Part shown: in pieces, positions 1 to 10,641 of the stretch | How the letters are laid out: each line of letters begins with the position of its first letter | Position numbering within the stretch: position 1 is the stretch's first letter | NCBI GenBank assembly: GCA_004352715.1 | Contig: SCFE01000015.1 | Span: 1,293,771 to 1,357,770, forward strand | DNA length: 64,000 bases | Direction of reading: 5' to 3' | DNA from: Hofstenia miamia | Taxonomy: Eukaryota; Xenacoelomorpha; Acoela | Position numbers and translations under genes: made by a program | Notes under the pieces: model-generated | What the model was told of the DNA's origin: nothing | Databases searched by the model: none | Seen by the model: only the letters and a program-made list of their open reading frames with translations

Positions 1-2121
1 TAACTCTATAAAACAAATTCATTAATTAAGAGTATTTGGAAACTAATTTAAAAAATACGTCTTTAATTATAGAGGCAGCATTCACTTTTCTAGAATTGGG
101 ATGGCCACATACGTTCAATCCTTGAAAGAGTTCTTAGGCAGAAAACCTCACCCTATCTCATTGACCCGTGCATCTAATGTTGAAATACCAAGGCGCCCAT
201 TTCTTTCACAGCGAAATATGCTGCACCTGCCGCAACAGAGTAATTACATCAATTCCTCGTCATATGCAAACAATGCCTCTACTCTAATGAACACAGCACC
301 TACCCCACATGAGGTCTGCCGCATACGACACATAATTAACAATGGTAGGATTTTTTTAAGTTTATAATTGTAATTCTAGTATTTCTGAATATGGCTGGTA
401 AATTTTCTCTATCACAAGAAACAAACTAGTATAAGAAATTATCTAAAAATCATTATAATTTTCTGATTGCTATAGTGTTTCACACAATATGCCCTCATGT
501 TCCTACACGATGCCAAATATGATGAAAAATCAATATCATAAGAGATTCAATAATACTACTAATGGCACACGATTGCTTCAAAGTGTCATGAACATTGTTT
601 ATGCTTTTTTTAGCAAAAATTATTTTAATACTACTAATCATAGATGACTTTAAATCAAACCCAGGGCCCACTTTGTAAAATGTTTATACCTATGAAAAAT
701 ACTGTCATAAAATGCTCTATTACAACAACTGTATAAAATATGTGCATTTCAACTTTTAAAGTCTTTTAAATAAGTACTTTACTTTCGAATCCATTATTAA
801 TAAGATGGGACAAAATTCAATTCGGGGTATTTCTGAAACATGGCTACTCGATTCAGGTAGGGACACAATTTGGAAACCATCAGGTTACAAAATATTTCGA
901 TGTGATAGAAATTTGCTCAAATCTGACAAAACTAAATAAGGCGGGGTTCTATTTTAATTCCAGAATGCGTTAGGCCCATATATATAGGCCAGACATGCGT
1001 ACCACAGATCAATTTGAAAGCTTATGGGTTGAGTTAAGCATTCCCACTATATAAAAGTGTCAAAAGCAGTTACTAAATGTCTCATATTGCCCAAACAAAT
1101 GTATGTTGAAAAATTTTATTCAAAAAATTAAAAATGAAACACTCATGTGTGCATTAGAAAACAAACAAATTATGATAATGGGAGACTGGAACATCAATTA
1201 CTTTAATAGAAATGAAAGAGAGCAACTAAATTTATTTCTAAATTCAGTTGACTTAAGTAGTATCAATGAAACTATACCAAGCCGCATTATTAATAGCACA
1301 TCAATTCTAAGCGATTAATTTTTTGTCAACAACGCTAATGATTTAACATATTTAAGCAGTGAATGTCCATTCGCTGATCACTCATTATTACGTGCATTCT
1401 TTTATCAAACTGAAACACCCAAAACAAAGTCAATGGAAAGAAATTCGTGGAAAAGATTCCCTCTTATTTAAATCGCTTAGAAATGAATTATCTAAAGAAA
1501 ATTGGATTAATGTCTATCACAAGTCAATGTTGATGAAATTTTTCAGTCATTGATACATATTGTCCCAAAAAACGTGTATTAATCAAATAAAGCCATTGTT
1601 TTAATGAAATTAGGGAAAAATACTGGTTAAATTATTCTCTAACACAACTTAATAAATTAAAAAATTAGTCGTTCAGAGCATTTATCAAGGATAAGTCCGA
1701 AGAAAACTATTCATTATATAAAAAAACTAGAAACAAATCTAATATTACATCAAAATCATATGAATAATCCTTTTAGTAAGCTCTCTAGACCTAAAGACAA
1801 ATGGAACTTCGTCAATAATCCTCTGAACCAAAATAAATATTCTGAACATTGTATAAACTGCATAGAGAACCAAAATGGGGAAGTATTACTAAAAGTGTTG
1901 ATATTTCGAATACATTTAACACTGAGTTTATTCATCTAGGAAAGTACAAGGGCGATGATATCTCTCTGCAATCAAGAAATCACAGAAATTGTCTTAAGGT
2001 GAATCAATTTTCTTTCAGATATGTAACATTAATTTGTTAATAACGCAATTATTGTAGTAGTATCAGCAATAATTGAATGTAATAGTTAAAACTGCTACAC
2101 TAATAAAGATTTCTTCTTCTT
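1..2121 (+). mobile_element. Degenerate LINE (LINE-C), same lineage as the 6-10.6 kb element
   Basis: Three blocks in order match the minus-strand LINE-B. An ORF1 tail lies at about 72-367 (FSRIGMATYVQSLKEFLG ... TPHEVCRIRHIINN against LSPAEVQRIRNFL). An endonuclease with frameshifts lies at about 800-1550 (GISETWL, MGDWNIN, IPSRI, ADHSLL). A piece of the segment before the RT lies at about 1850-2030 (FNTEFIHLGKYKGDD, FSFRYVT). The RT core itself is missing. The copy ends in a TTC repeat at 2110-2121, as LINE-B does. An NPGP motif is kept at 658-669. Many stops; not functional. Its 5' end is outside the window. Confidence 0.85.
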
Positions 2122-2419
2122 GGAATAAAAGTGGTACTTCTTAGTAAGAAAAAATATAATACAAAAATTCATATCTGTTTCTTAATGATAAACAAAATTT
2201 TCTCTGATATAATAGGCTGCGATGTAAAAGCAAGATGAAAATTTATTGAACACGCTTGCAGTCAATTAATTTTATGGTTAAAATTCAAATTAAACAAGTT
2301 GTCTAAACCGAACCGATATATTTTGTAAATAAGTTATATTGAATATTTTGTTCCGAATTCATAAAGAATTTGTATACCAATAAATGAATACGTTTTTTTG
2401 TATCTTCATTGGATTATAA

Positions 2420-4232
2420 CATGGTAGCAGAAAGTGGTGAATAACTCATGCAAAAATCCTCCGAAGTCCAATCCAGGTGAAAATAATTATTCCAGATGGA
2501 AGAGATGAACATTTGGCGAGCTTTAGCTGTTGGAAATTGAATTGTAAATTCCAACCGGAGATTTGAACTCTGATAATGGATTCAATACATTGATGACTTA
2601 CCTTGATACATCCTTTCAAGTGTCAGAAGATGAAGCATGTGAACTTTACATAACGTTTAAATCAATGAAGTGAAACCGGAAGAAACTTCAAGAGAAAATC
2701 TTGTGAGCCAACTTAAAGACAAGAAACTTGAGTTCAGTGACGATATTCTAGCTGCAGAGATGTTGATCAAATCGTCAGTTAATAAAAAGGAACGAAGAGT
2801 TATTCTGGCAACTTCAAAACTACCCCTGGCCAATGTGAAATCAGCGTTACTTTGATTAACAATTGCAAGTAATAGACATTTTTATAAATCAATAAGCTGT
2901 AATTAAAACCGAAAGTGCGTTTCAAGTTTCTAGAAATGCATACAGAAATTATTCACATTCAACCTCTATTTGGAAACCGCCGTCAAATAAACGATATTTT
3001 ACTTCGAAATCTAAAAGCAATTGTGGCAATGGTAATTCTGGTAATCACCCACGATGTTACGTATGCAATTCGAAATTTCATTTTGAAAGAAGTTGTCCTG
3101 ATCGTAACAATGTCAACAGTGCAAATGCCTTGTCTACTGAAGAAATCATTGATACAGGTAGTGAATCACAATGAAGAATTCGATCGAGTGTATTATATTT
3201 ATGCATCAGGTTTGTATACATCTTTTAATGACACTTCGTCCCAGTATCAGTATGGTCTCGTGCATACGGCTTGCACCACAACAGTTGCAGCGGTATGGCT
3301 GTTTAAATATTTCTTTTTCTAACATTTTTCTTTGGTGATGGGAGCAAAAAGAATGCTATATATAGGGTTTTGTTGCCTATTAAAATAGGAGAGATCCAAC
3401 GATTGTTAGATGTTGAAATAATACCTGGAAAGTTACCTTTACTTATTTCCTTACGGTCTTTGAAGCGCATGCGCACTGTGATAAATACCGTTAGTAATGA
3501 AATAAAATTGAAGATAGTTACTGTTCCTTTGTTCGTGATCACTATGCGTTGCGAATTTGTGGTAAAGATGATAGTTTTGATATACATGCTATTCATTCTG
3601 TTCTGTTTAATAATACAAATTCTAAAAATTTGAGTTCTAATGATATCGGCAAAATTCATCGACAATTGGGTCATCCTCGCACTCATAGGCTAAAAATGTT
3701 ACTTAAATCTGCAAATGCAACTTATTATGCAAATGATCTTAATATTCTTGAACGCACTTATAAAATCTGTCGTGCGCATGGAAAACCACCCAAACGATCT
3801 TTTGCAGCATTTCCTTGTAGTGTTGATTTTAATCAAAAACCGGCATTGGATCTCTTCTTCGTTGATCTTAGGAATAAGAAATTCTGCGTTATTCATATTA
3901 TTGACACATTCACTCGATTTAGTGTTTGTATTGTCATAAAAAGAAAAGACACCGCCATTATTCAAAAGGCGTTTCTGGCCAATTGGATTACACTATTTGG
4001 GGCTCCTGCTCGTGTTACATGTTTTATTCATGACATTTCCGGAAAAATTTTGACCGACAATGGTATGGAGTTTGGGCTCCAGTTGTTTACAGAATTTTGT
4101 AATAAAATTAATGTTGAGCTCGAAACTACAGCTCCTTATTCTACTTTTACCATTGGTCTTGACGGAAGGCACAATGCCGTTATTAAAAAGACGATACATG
4201 AACTATGGATGAGAAAAATACTGGAATTTTGA
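2420..4232 (+). mobile_element. Degenerate Ty1/copia retrotransposon
   Basis: After ...ATAACA comes TGGTAGCAGAAAGTGG (from 2421), which resembles the initiator-Met tRNA primer site of copia elements. Next come gag-like fragments (about 2640-2855), a zinc knuckle CYVCNSKFHFERSC (CX2CX4HX4C, about 3055-3100), and a DTGSES protease-like motif near 3150. A pre-integrase domain and integrase core follow to 4232. Frames are broken before 3549. The RT/RNase H half is absent, and I could not find a 3' LTR. The 5' LTR is probably within 2122-2419 but is not delimited. Confidence 0.75.
3549..4232 (+). pseudogene. Copia pre-integrase and integrase core fragment
   Basis: A 227-codon open frame. IGKIHRQLGHPRTHRLKMLL and the following CRAH form the pre-integrase zinc-binding segment. 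DLFFVDL supplies the first catalytic Asp and LTDNGMEF the second. The third catalytic residue should be Glu in an ERHN-type motif, but the frame reads DGRHNAVIKK, so it appears to be Gly. The frame stops soon after, and no RT follows. A relic, although long and open. Confidence 0.75.
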
Positions 4233-4734
4233 GGTAACGTAGGTTAAGATTAAAAACTTTTTAAAGGCAATTTTAAAAGTTTTCAATCAGATTATACAAG
4301 AATAACAACGGAATTCCTGAGAATTTGTACCAATAGCCTCAGATTTATAATCATGATGATGCTTCATATTTTATAAGATATTTTTTAATAATAAAATTTT
4401 GGGATATTTCAAACTAGCGATCATCTTACAATAAACTGCAATTCCATTTATTTACGCATTCAACTTATCATTCGAGGACATTTAAATTCATAAGTGACGT
4501 TTAAAAGCATATTCTAAAAATTCATTTTTAACCGAACAATTTAACTATGGAATAATTTTTTTTAACAACAACAACATATATTTAAGTTCTCATGTACATA
4601 TACATGTATTAAGTTTACAAACTTATGAAGAACATAAATAATGCAACTTTCTTTATATGAGCTTAGTTATGTGAGTAAATGTTTGTTTCTTGGTTACGTT
4701 TACAAATTACATATAATTTAAAAAATATTTTTAC

Positions 4735-6168
4735 TTATTGTTCTTGAGTTGCACATCTTATTCTATAATTAGTTAGATAATTGATATTTTGTTGTGTAAT
4801 CATGTTTTTCAACTTCTTCTTAAATATTGTAAAAAATTTTTCAATTCTTGTACTGTAATCCAGTTTGTTCCATAGCGATATTGAATAATTTAGGAATCCG
4901 TTCTTCATTACTTTTCTATTATACTTAGTTTTACCAAATGTAATTGTTCTTTGATTTAAATGATTAGAAATTTTCGATTTTCTTTTCCAAAATATCGATA
5001 AACATCTAATATTTTGAAGAGCTTCTAATGATCTTAGATGATATTTACACATTATATCTTTTTTATTTTTGTTGCTAATTATGTTTATTCCCCATTTAAA
5101 TACTTTCTCTAATTTCGATTTTGCCTTTTTATTTAAGTTCGTTAATAAACAAGATGAGTACAAGAAATGGGATAAAACAAGTGATCGAAAGAGTATTACC
5201 TTCCATTCTATTGGTATAAACTTTCCAATTTTTTGAATTGATCTTATACCATACGCCATTTTCTTTATGATGTTGTTTGCCTCGTCTTTAAAATTCAATT
5301 TATTATCAATTACTACTCCCAAATATTTCATTTTTGGTGATTCGTGAATGATGTTGTTACATATCTTAATACTTTCTAATGTTGATTCATTTCTTCTATT
5401 CTTAATTACCATAAATATAGTTTTTTCAATATTTAGTTTTAACAAATTATTATTAAAGAATGATTGCAATTTTTCAACATTTTCCTGTAAATTTAAAATA
5501 TCATTACAATAAATAAGAGTATCATCTGCAAATTGTACATGATTACTATTAATGTGCTGATCCATATCATTTACAAATAATTTAAATAGTAATGGACCCA
5601 GTACTGATCCTTGTGGTACTCCATGGTTTATTTCTAATGAATTTGATATTTCTTCGTTGAGTTTCACATACTGATATCTATTACTTAAATAACTATTTAA
5701 TAATTCTATTAATGAATCACAAAAATTATAAATCTGCTTTAACTTTTCCAATAAAATAGAATGGTTTATTGAATTAAATGCCTTTGAAATATCTAATGAT
5801 GCTATATATATTTTTTCATTCCTAACTAATTTTGATCTCCAGTCTTCAACAGCATAAAGTAAGGCATCATTTGTAGAGGTATCTTTTTGAAATCCAAACT
5901 GATGTTTTGATATTAATTCATTTTGTTCCACATATAGGTTAATTTGGTTGAATAATAATTTTTCAAATATTTTATTAATTATTGTTAATACTGAAATTGG
6001 TCGGTAATTTTCTGCAAGATATTTTCCTCCCTTTTTATATATTGGTGTAACTTTAGCAATTTTTAAGTAATCAAGGTAAGTTGATTCTGCCAAGCATTGA
6101 TAGAAGAAGAAGAAGAAAAATCTATATTCAGAAATTGTTTTAACAATAAATAGAAATACTGATAACAA
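4735..6168 (-). pseudogene. LINE-A reverse transcriptase, 5' end lost to insertion
   Basis: The open frame carries RT motifs in order: YRPISVLTIINKIFEKLL, QFGFQKDTSTNDAL, IASLDISKAFNSINH, GVPQGSVLGPLLF, VQFADDTLIY (the catalytic FADD box) and MKYLGVVID. The C-terminal LINE domain runs to a TAA at 4735. The first 20-25 codons (to about 6103) are read through the TTC tail of LINE-B and are not native. The RT proper starts near STYLDYLKIAKVTPIYKKG. Catalytic residues are present, but the upstream half of ORF2 is separated by 5.6 kb. Confidence 0.85.
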
Positions 6169-6303
6169 ATTCTGAAAGAGTCAAGAAAGTAATACAAAAC
6201 TAAACAAAAAAAGAAAACAACCAATATTTACAAATAAAAAGTGGTTAACTTGGGCTATGATGATTGCTAGTTTCTATTAATAGAGTAATCAGGATTATAA
6301 AAT

Positions 6304-8376
6304 TTATAACCTCGCCATTTCAGTTTTTTTATTATAAGTGCAAAAATATTTTTTAATATTCATTTTAAAGTTTTTTAATTTACTTATTTGTTTAATGTAT
6401 TTTGGTAATTCATTCCACATATTTATAGCTGTGTTTAGAAATGAATTTTTCATTATTTGCTTCTTATACCTAATAGGTTCAGTTATGTGCGTTCTTTTAT
6501 TTTGTTTATTGACTAATTTTGCAGCAAGAAAGTCATTTTTGTAGTATGGGAAAGTATTGTTAACTATTTTGAAGAACGTCGTTAAGACATTTATATGGAT
6601 GTAACATTGCGGATGTAAAAATAATTTTGAAATTTTTCTATATTCATTATTCTTATTAAAGCTATGATTATTTACTGCTACTTTGATAGCCAAATTTAGT
6701 TGTACTTGGTATTTCCTGAGAAATTTTTGGTTTATATCTGTGTAGAGTATATTGGCATAGTTAAAATGACTTAATATTAGAGCATATATTAATTGAATTT
6801 TTGCTTTAGTTGGAAGTTTTTGAGAAATTAAGTTAATTGCTTTAATCGATATGGCCATTTTTCTAACAACATGATTTAGTTGCTCTTCAAAATTTAGATT
6901 TATGTCAAAAATTATTCCGAGGTACTTAAAAGACTCAACCTGTTTTATTTGAATGCCGTTGAAATTAAGTTTGTATCTTGAAGTATCAGTAGATTTAGTT
7001 TTTGATTTAACAATACAGAATTGAGTTTTTAGTGGATTTACTCTTAGTTTTATAGAGGCAAAATATTTAGCAAGAGAAGCACAGTTTGTTTCGAGAGTTT
7101 GAACCGCTTTTTCGGGAAATTTATTAGAATGAAATAATATTGTGTCATCTGCATATTGTATAACGTCACATGTTACTTGCTCGGACAAATCATTTATGTA
7201 AATATTAAATAATAACGGACCCAAAATTGTACCCTGTGGAACCCCATTTTTAGTGCATACCCAATCTGAAAAAGATTCATTAATTTTAACTCTTTGCATG
7301 CGATTGTATAAGTAACTGGAGATAAGACCTATGCTGTCATTAGAAAAACCTAGAATTTTAATTTTTTGTAGTAAGATACTGCGGTCTATGGAATCGAAAG
7401 CTTTCGAGAGGTCTAAGCAAGCAATTGCTGAGTATTCATTATCATTTATTGTTGATCGCCATTTTTCTGTAGCTTGTATTAAAGCGTCGCTCGTAGAAAT
7501 ACCTTTACGAAAACCATATTGTGTTTTGGAGTAGAGATCATGTTTACAAAGATGTTCGTTAATTTGATTAAAAAGAATTCGTTCAAAAATTTTGCTGATT
7601 GGAGAAGTGATCGAAATGGGTCTATAATTTTCGCAATCTTCGGTATCATTTCTTTTAAATAATGGTGTTATATTTGCCAATTTTAATTCATCTGGAAAAA
7701 AGGAGTGTTTTATACAATTATTTAAAATGTAGCATATTGGTTCAGCTATTAAGTCACCTGAGAGTTTTAGGAACCACGTTGGTATTAGAGAGGGTCCACT
7801 GGATTTATTTTTTAAACATTGTATCGACTTTATGATTTCATATTTTGTTGCAAAACGAAAAGAGAAAGAGGTTGGAGTTCCTTTGGGTTTATTAAGGCAA
7901 AAAGGTACATTCATACCGTTGTAGTTTCCTAAATTTAGGAAAACTTCATTGAAAGCATTGCAGATTTCCTTCTTATTTGTAATGCATTTATCTTTATAGT
8001 ATATTCTTTCTATTTCTTCGGTTCGCATGTTTTTTCTATTTAGCAAATTGTTAACAAATTCCCACTTATTTTTTTGGGAAGAAAGACTTTGATACTGAAA
8101 ACGGGAATAATTATTACTTGCTTTTCTTATAGCAATGTTACATAAATTTCGTGCAGATTTATAAGCATTATGATTTTCCAGTGTTTGGGAATTTAAGTAT
8201 TTTTTCAATTTCTGTTTCTTTATTTCGATTAAATCGAGGCATTTAGAATCAATCCATGGTTTTGAAACATTATTCTGAGTTTTTTTGGTATATTCGGATG
8301 AAAGAATATATTTTTCTGGGCAGCATATATCCAAATAGAAAAGTAAAGTTTTTTGTAAAATGTGATAGCATTTCAT
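6304..8376 (-). CDS. LINE-B ORF2 C-terminal part: reverse transcriptase
   Basis: A 690-codon frame covers the linker (SKPWIDSKCLDLIEIKKQKL) and the full RT: GPSLIPTWFLKLSG, NYRPISITSPISKIFERIL, QYGFRKGISTSDAL, IACLDLSKAFDSIDR, GVPQGTILGPLLFNIYINDL, VIQYADDTILF (catalytic YADD) and FKYLGIIF. It also covers the LINE C-terminal domain and stops at 6304. It overlaps the endonuclease frame by 107 bases. A one-base change in an A6 run near 8350 would join them into one ORF2 of about 1,086 codons. No other stop lies in the RT. Confidence 0.9.
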   Translation of the reverse strand: MKCYHILQKTLLFYLDICCPEKYILSSEYTKKTQNNVSKPWIDSKCLDLIEIKKQKLKKYLNSQTLENHNAYKSARNLCNIAIRKASNNYSRFQYQSLSSQKNKWEFVNNLLNRKNMRTEEIERIYYKDKCITNKKEICNAFNEVFLNLGNYNGMNVPFCLNKPKGTPTSFSFRFATKYEIIKSIQCLKNKSSGPSLIPTWFLKLSGDLIAEPICYILNNCIKHSFFPDELKLANITPLFKRNDTEDCENYRPISITSPISKIFERILFNQINEHLCKHDLYSKTQYGFRKGISTSDALIQATEKWRSTINDNEYSAIACLDLSKAFDSIDRSILLQKIKILGFSNDSIGLISSYLYNRMQRVKINESFSDWVCTKNGVPQGTILGPLLFNIYINDLSEQVTCDVIQYADDTILFHSNKFPEKAVQTLETNCASLAKYFASIKLRVNPLKTQFCIVKSKTKSTDTSRYKLNFNGIQIKQVESFKYLGIIFDINLNFEEQLNHVVRKMAISIKAINLISQKLPTKAKIQLIYALILSHFNYANILYTDINQKFLRKYQVQLNLAIKVAVNNHSFNKNNEYRKISKLFLHPQCYIHINVLTTFFKIVNNTFPYYKNDFLAAKLVNKQNKRTHITEPIRYKKQIMKNSFLNTAINMWNELPKYIKQISKLKNFKMNIKKYFCTYNKKTEMARL

Positions 8377-9562
8377 TAGGTGTAAATGATGAAAATATGA
8401 AATTCCAGTTTTCGATTTTTAAATTCTGTCGAAGTTTTTCGACATTTTCTGTTGATTTTTCTCGTATTCTTATCCAAGATTTAGAGAGTTTACAAACTTT
8501 TAGAATATTCGAATAAGTAGCTATAAGGCAGAGATCTGAGTATGAAAATTCAAAACAAAAATAATTATGAGACGAAGCATTTTCTGATATCATGAAATAG
8601 TCAATAAGCATTTTACTATTAGCAGAAATTCTAGAAGGAATTTTTATATTTATTAGTGAAATATTGAAAGTATTGAGAAAATTGCCAAGCTTACTTTTTT
8701 CGTTATTGTTTAGAAGATTTACATTCCAGTCTCCCATTACCATTATATTCGTGTTATAACTCAGAGCAGTAGAAAATTCATCTTCCATTTGTAAGAAAAA
8801 GTTATTTATATAAGTTTTATTTGGACAATAAGAGATATTTAATAATTGACTATTAAAATTTTTGTCTGGGTTTTGAATTTCAACCCAAAGACTTTCATAA
8901 GTTGAATCTTTTGCTATATCTGTCCTAAGTTTTGGTTTGAGTATTTTAGGTATTAAAAACATGACACCACCTCCTTTTGTCTTATTAAAATGAAAAGTTG
9001 GATTTCTGTCCTTTCTAAATATTTTAAATTTAGAGTTATCGATTGACCAGGACGAATTGTGATTATCATTTGTAAACCAGGTTTCAGTTATGCCCAGAAT
9101 AAAGTTTGAATCCAGTTCAGAAATGAATTGTCTAAATTCCGAATTTTTTTTTGAGAGATTCTGAAAATTTATGTGAATATATTTAAAAGAATTAGTTGAA
9201 TGCATTATGTTTGATAATTCTGAGTATTCATAAATATTATCGGCTTTGGAAGGCCCGGGATTAATCTCAATGCCGGATATAAGTAACATTATTGTTAGTA
9301 CTAGAAAGTAGAATAAAGAATGTTTTGTTGTTTTAATGAAAATCCATTTTTTAAATATCTTGCATGTATTCATGCTGTTTCTTAAATTATGTTTATGTAT
9401 AGGTAAGGTTTCTCTAATACAGGTAATATTGAATTTTGAGTTAAGAATAATTAGAATTAAATATATGAAAGACAGTGAGTTATTAGCGATAGCATAAATT
9501 AGGTGAAAAATTCGCCATAACCCAATGAGAGTCAAAAATATAAAAATAAAATTTACCATCAT
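8270..9562 (-). CDS. LINE-B ORF2 N-terminal part: hydrophobic leader, NPGP motif, APE endonuclease
   Basis: It starts at 9562, sharing one base with the ORF1 stop (TAATG). Residues 1-95 hold three hydrophobic stretches, the last being LFYFLVLTIMLLISG. It is followed at once by IEINPGP (residues 98-104), a 2A-like motif. The endonuclease comes next: YIHINFQNL, GITETWF (metal-binding Glu), MVMGDWNVN, IPSRI and SYSDLCLI. The last motif is normally SDH; here the catalytic His is Leu (codon 8533-8531). The frame ends at 8270 after a shift into the RT frame. Confidence 0.85.
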   Translation of the reverse strand: MMVNFIFIFLTLIGLWRIFHLIYAIANNSLSFIYLILIILNSKFNITCIRETLPIHKHNLRNSMNTCKIFKKWIFIKTTKHSLFYFLVLTIMLLISGIEINPGPSKADNIYEYSELSNIMHSTNSFKYIHINFQNLSKKNSEFRQFISELDSNFILGITETWFTNDNHNSSWSIDNSKFKIFRKDRNPTFHFNKTKGGGVMFLIPKILKPKLRTDIAKDSTYESLWVEIQNPDKNFNSQLLNISYCPNKTYINNFFLQMEDEFSTALSYNTNIMVMGDWNVNLLNNNEKSKLGNFLNTFNISLINIKIPSRISANSKMLIDYFMISENASSHNYFCFEFSYSDLCLIATYSNILKVCKLSKSWIRIREKSTENVEKLRQNLKIENWNFIFSSFTPNEMLSHFTKNFTFLFGYMLPRKIYSFIRIYQKNSE

Positions 9563-10641
9563 TAGAAAAGTCTAAGAAAGTTTCTAATCCTCTGAACCTC
9601 GGCGGGTGATAACGGCGGTGGTGTTGAGAGAACGTCGGCATAACTTCGTCGCATGTTTATTGGCGGTGAAAGTAAGGCATGTTTTGGCGGGGATTGTTCA
9701 AAGGTGTTGGGTGGCGTTTGTAAAAATGGTTGGCGTGCGTTTGAGAACCGGTGTTGAGGCGGAAACGGTAAGATAAAAGATTTCGAGCTGGCGGGGTGGG
9801 TCTTTTCATCACGTAATCGCTGATTAAATACGCGGTTCGGCGGCGTGTTAAAAAAGAATTTGATGGAGCGTGCAAGCGTTGCATAACCTTGTTTAGTGTA
9901 GTGGATTCCATTTTTCGTGAATAAACTTCTATCAACAGAAGATCCTAAATAAAAACAGTTAGAGTTGTCGAAAACGGTATAATTTAACAGCTTGGCGTTT
10001 TGTTTAATAAGTAAATTTAGTTCAGCGGATTTTTTGTTTAACACCTCGTCCTTAGGAAAAGGAGCAACTTCACCAAGGAAAACTTTAGCTGAACTAAATT
10101 TAGTTTTAATAACATTAATTAATTTCTTATACTTATCTGTAAAATCTTCTTTCTTTTGCATTAAGTCGTTTCTTCCTATTGTAATGAGAATTCTCTTTAC
10201 ATTATTCGATTCGGGATAAAGCGGAATTAAATCAGCTATGTTTTCAATTGTGGCTCCCGGATATGAATGAACACATGTAGCAGTTCTTAGTAAGCCCGGA
10301 GCTTTCAGATGACGGTACATTGATGATCCGATGGCAAGAAATTCAGCTTCTGCTCTCAAGTGTTTTGGGCGTTGTATCTTCTTTTGTGTTTGAGACGGCA
10401 CATGATTTATTTCTGGAGTTACTTGAGTAGTTTTGTTGGTGGATTCAGAAGGAGTTTCTTTGATGGCTGCTAGCATGTTGAACAGGATAATTAGTTCATC
10501 TCTGCCGAGATTCTTGAGAGGAGCTAATAATTTACTTTTGGTTAACTCCTCTTCAGGTAACGCAATGAGCGACGTAGCGTTAAGCGTGGTAAGCACAGCG
10601 CGCTCGCAAGGACCGACTGCTCGCGGTGAAAGCATCGGCAA
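9562..10641 (-). CDS. LINE-B ORF1, SGNH-esterase-like protein
   Basis: A 359-residue frame. Residues about 100-270 carry an SGNH hydrolase fold pattern: AIGSSMYR (104-107, nucleophile Ser block), YPGAT (Gly block), TIGRNDL (156-159, Asn block) and KNGIHYTKQGY (His block). CR1-type LINEs are known to carry an esterase domain in ORF1, thought to aid RNP or membrane association. The Pro-rich tail ends in LSPAEVQRIRNFLRLF and a TAA that overlaps the ORF2 ATG. The usual Asp three residues before the His is not obvious, so activity is uncertain. The start may lie further upstream. Confidence 0.8.
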   Translation of the reverse strand: MPMLSPRAVGPCERAVLTTLNATSLIALPEEELTKSKLLAPLKNLGRDELIILFNMLAAIKETPSESTNKTTQVTPEINHVPSQTQKKIQRPKHLRAEAEFLAIGSSMYRHLKAPGLLRTATCVHSYPGATIENIADLIPLYPESNNVKRILITIGRNDLMQKKEDFTDKYKKLINVIKTKFSSAKVFLGEVAPFPKDEVLNKKSAELNLLIKQNAKLLNYTVFDNSNCFYLGSSVDRSLFTKNGIHYTKQGYATLARSIKFFFNTPPNRVFNQRLRDEKTHPASSKSFILPFPPQHRFSNARQPFLQTPPNTFEQSPPKHALLSPPINMRRSYADVLSTPPPLSPAEVQRIRNFLRLF

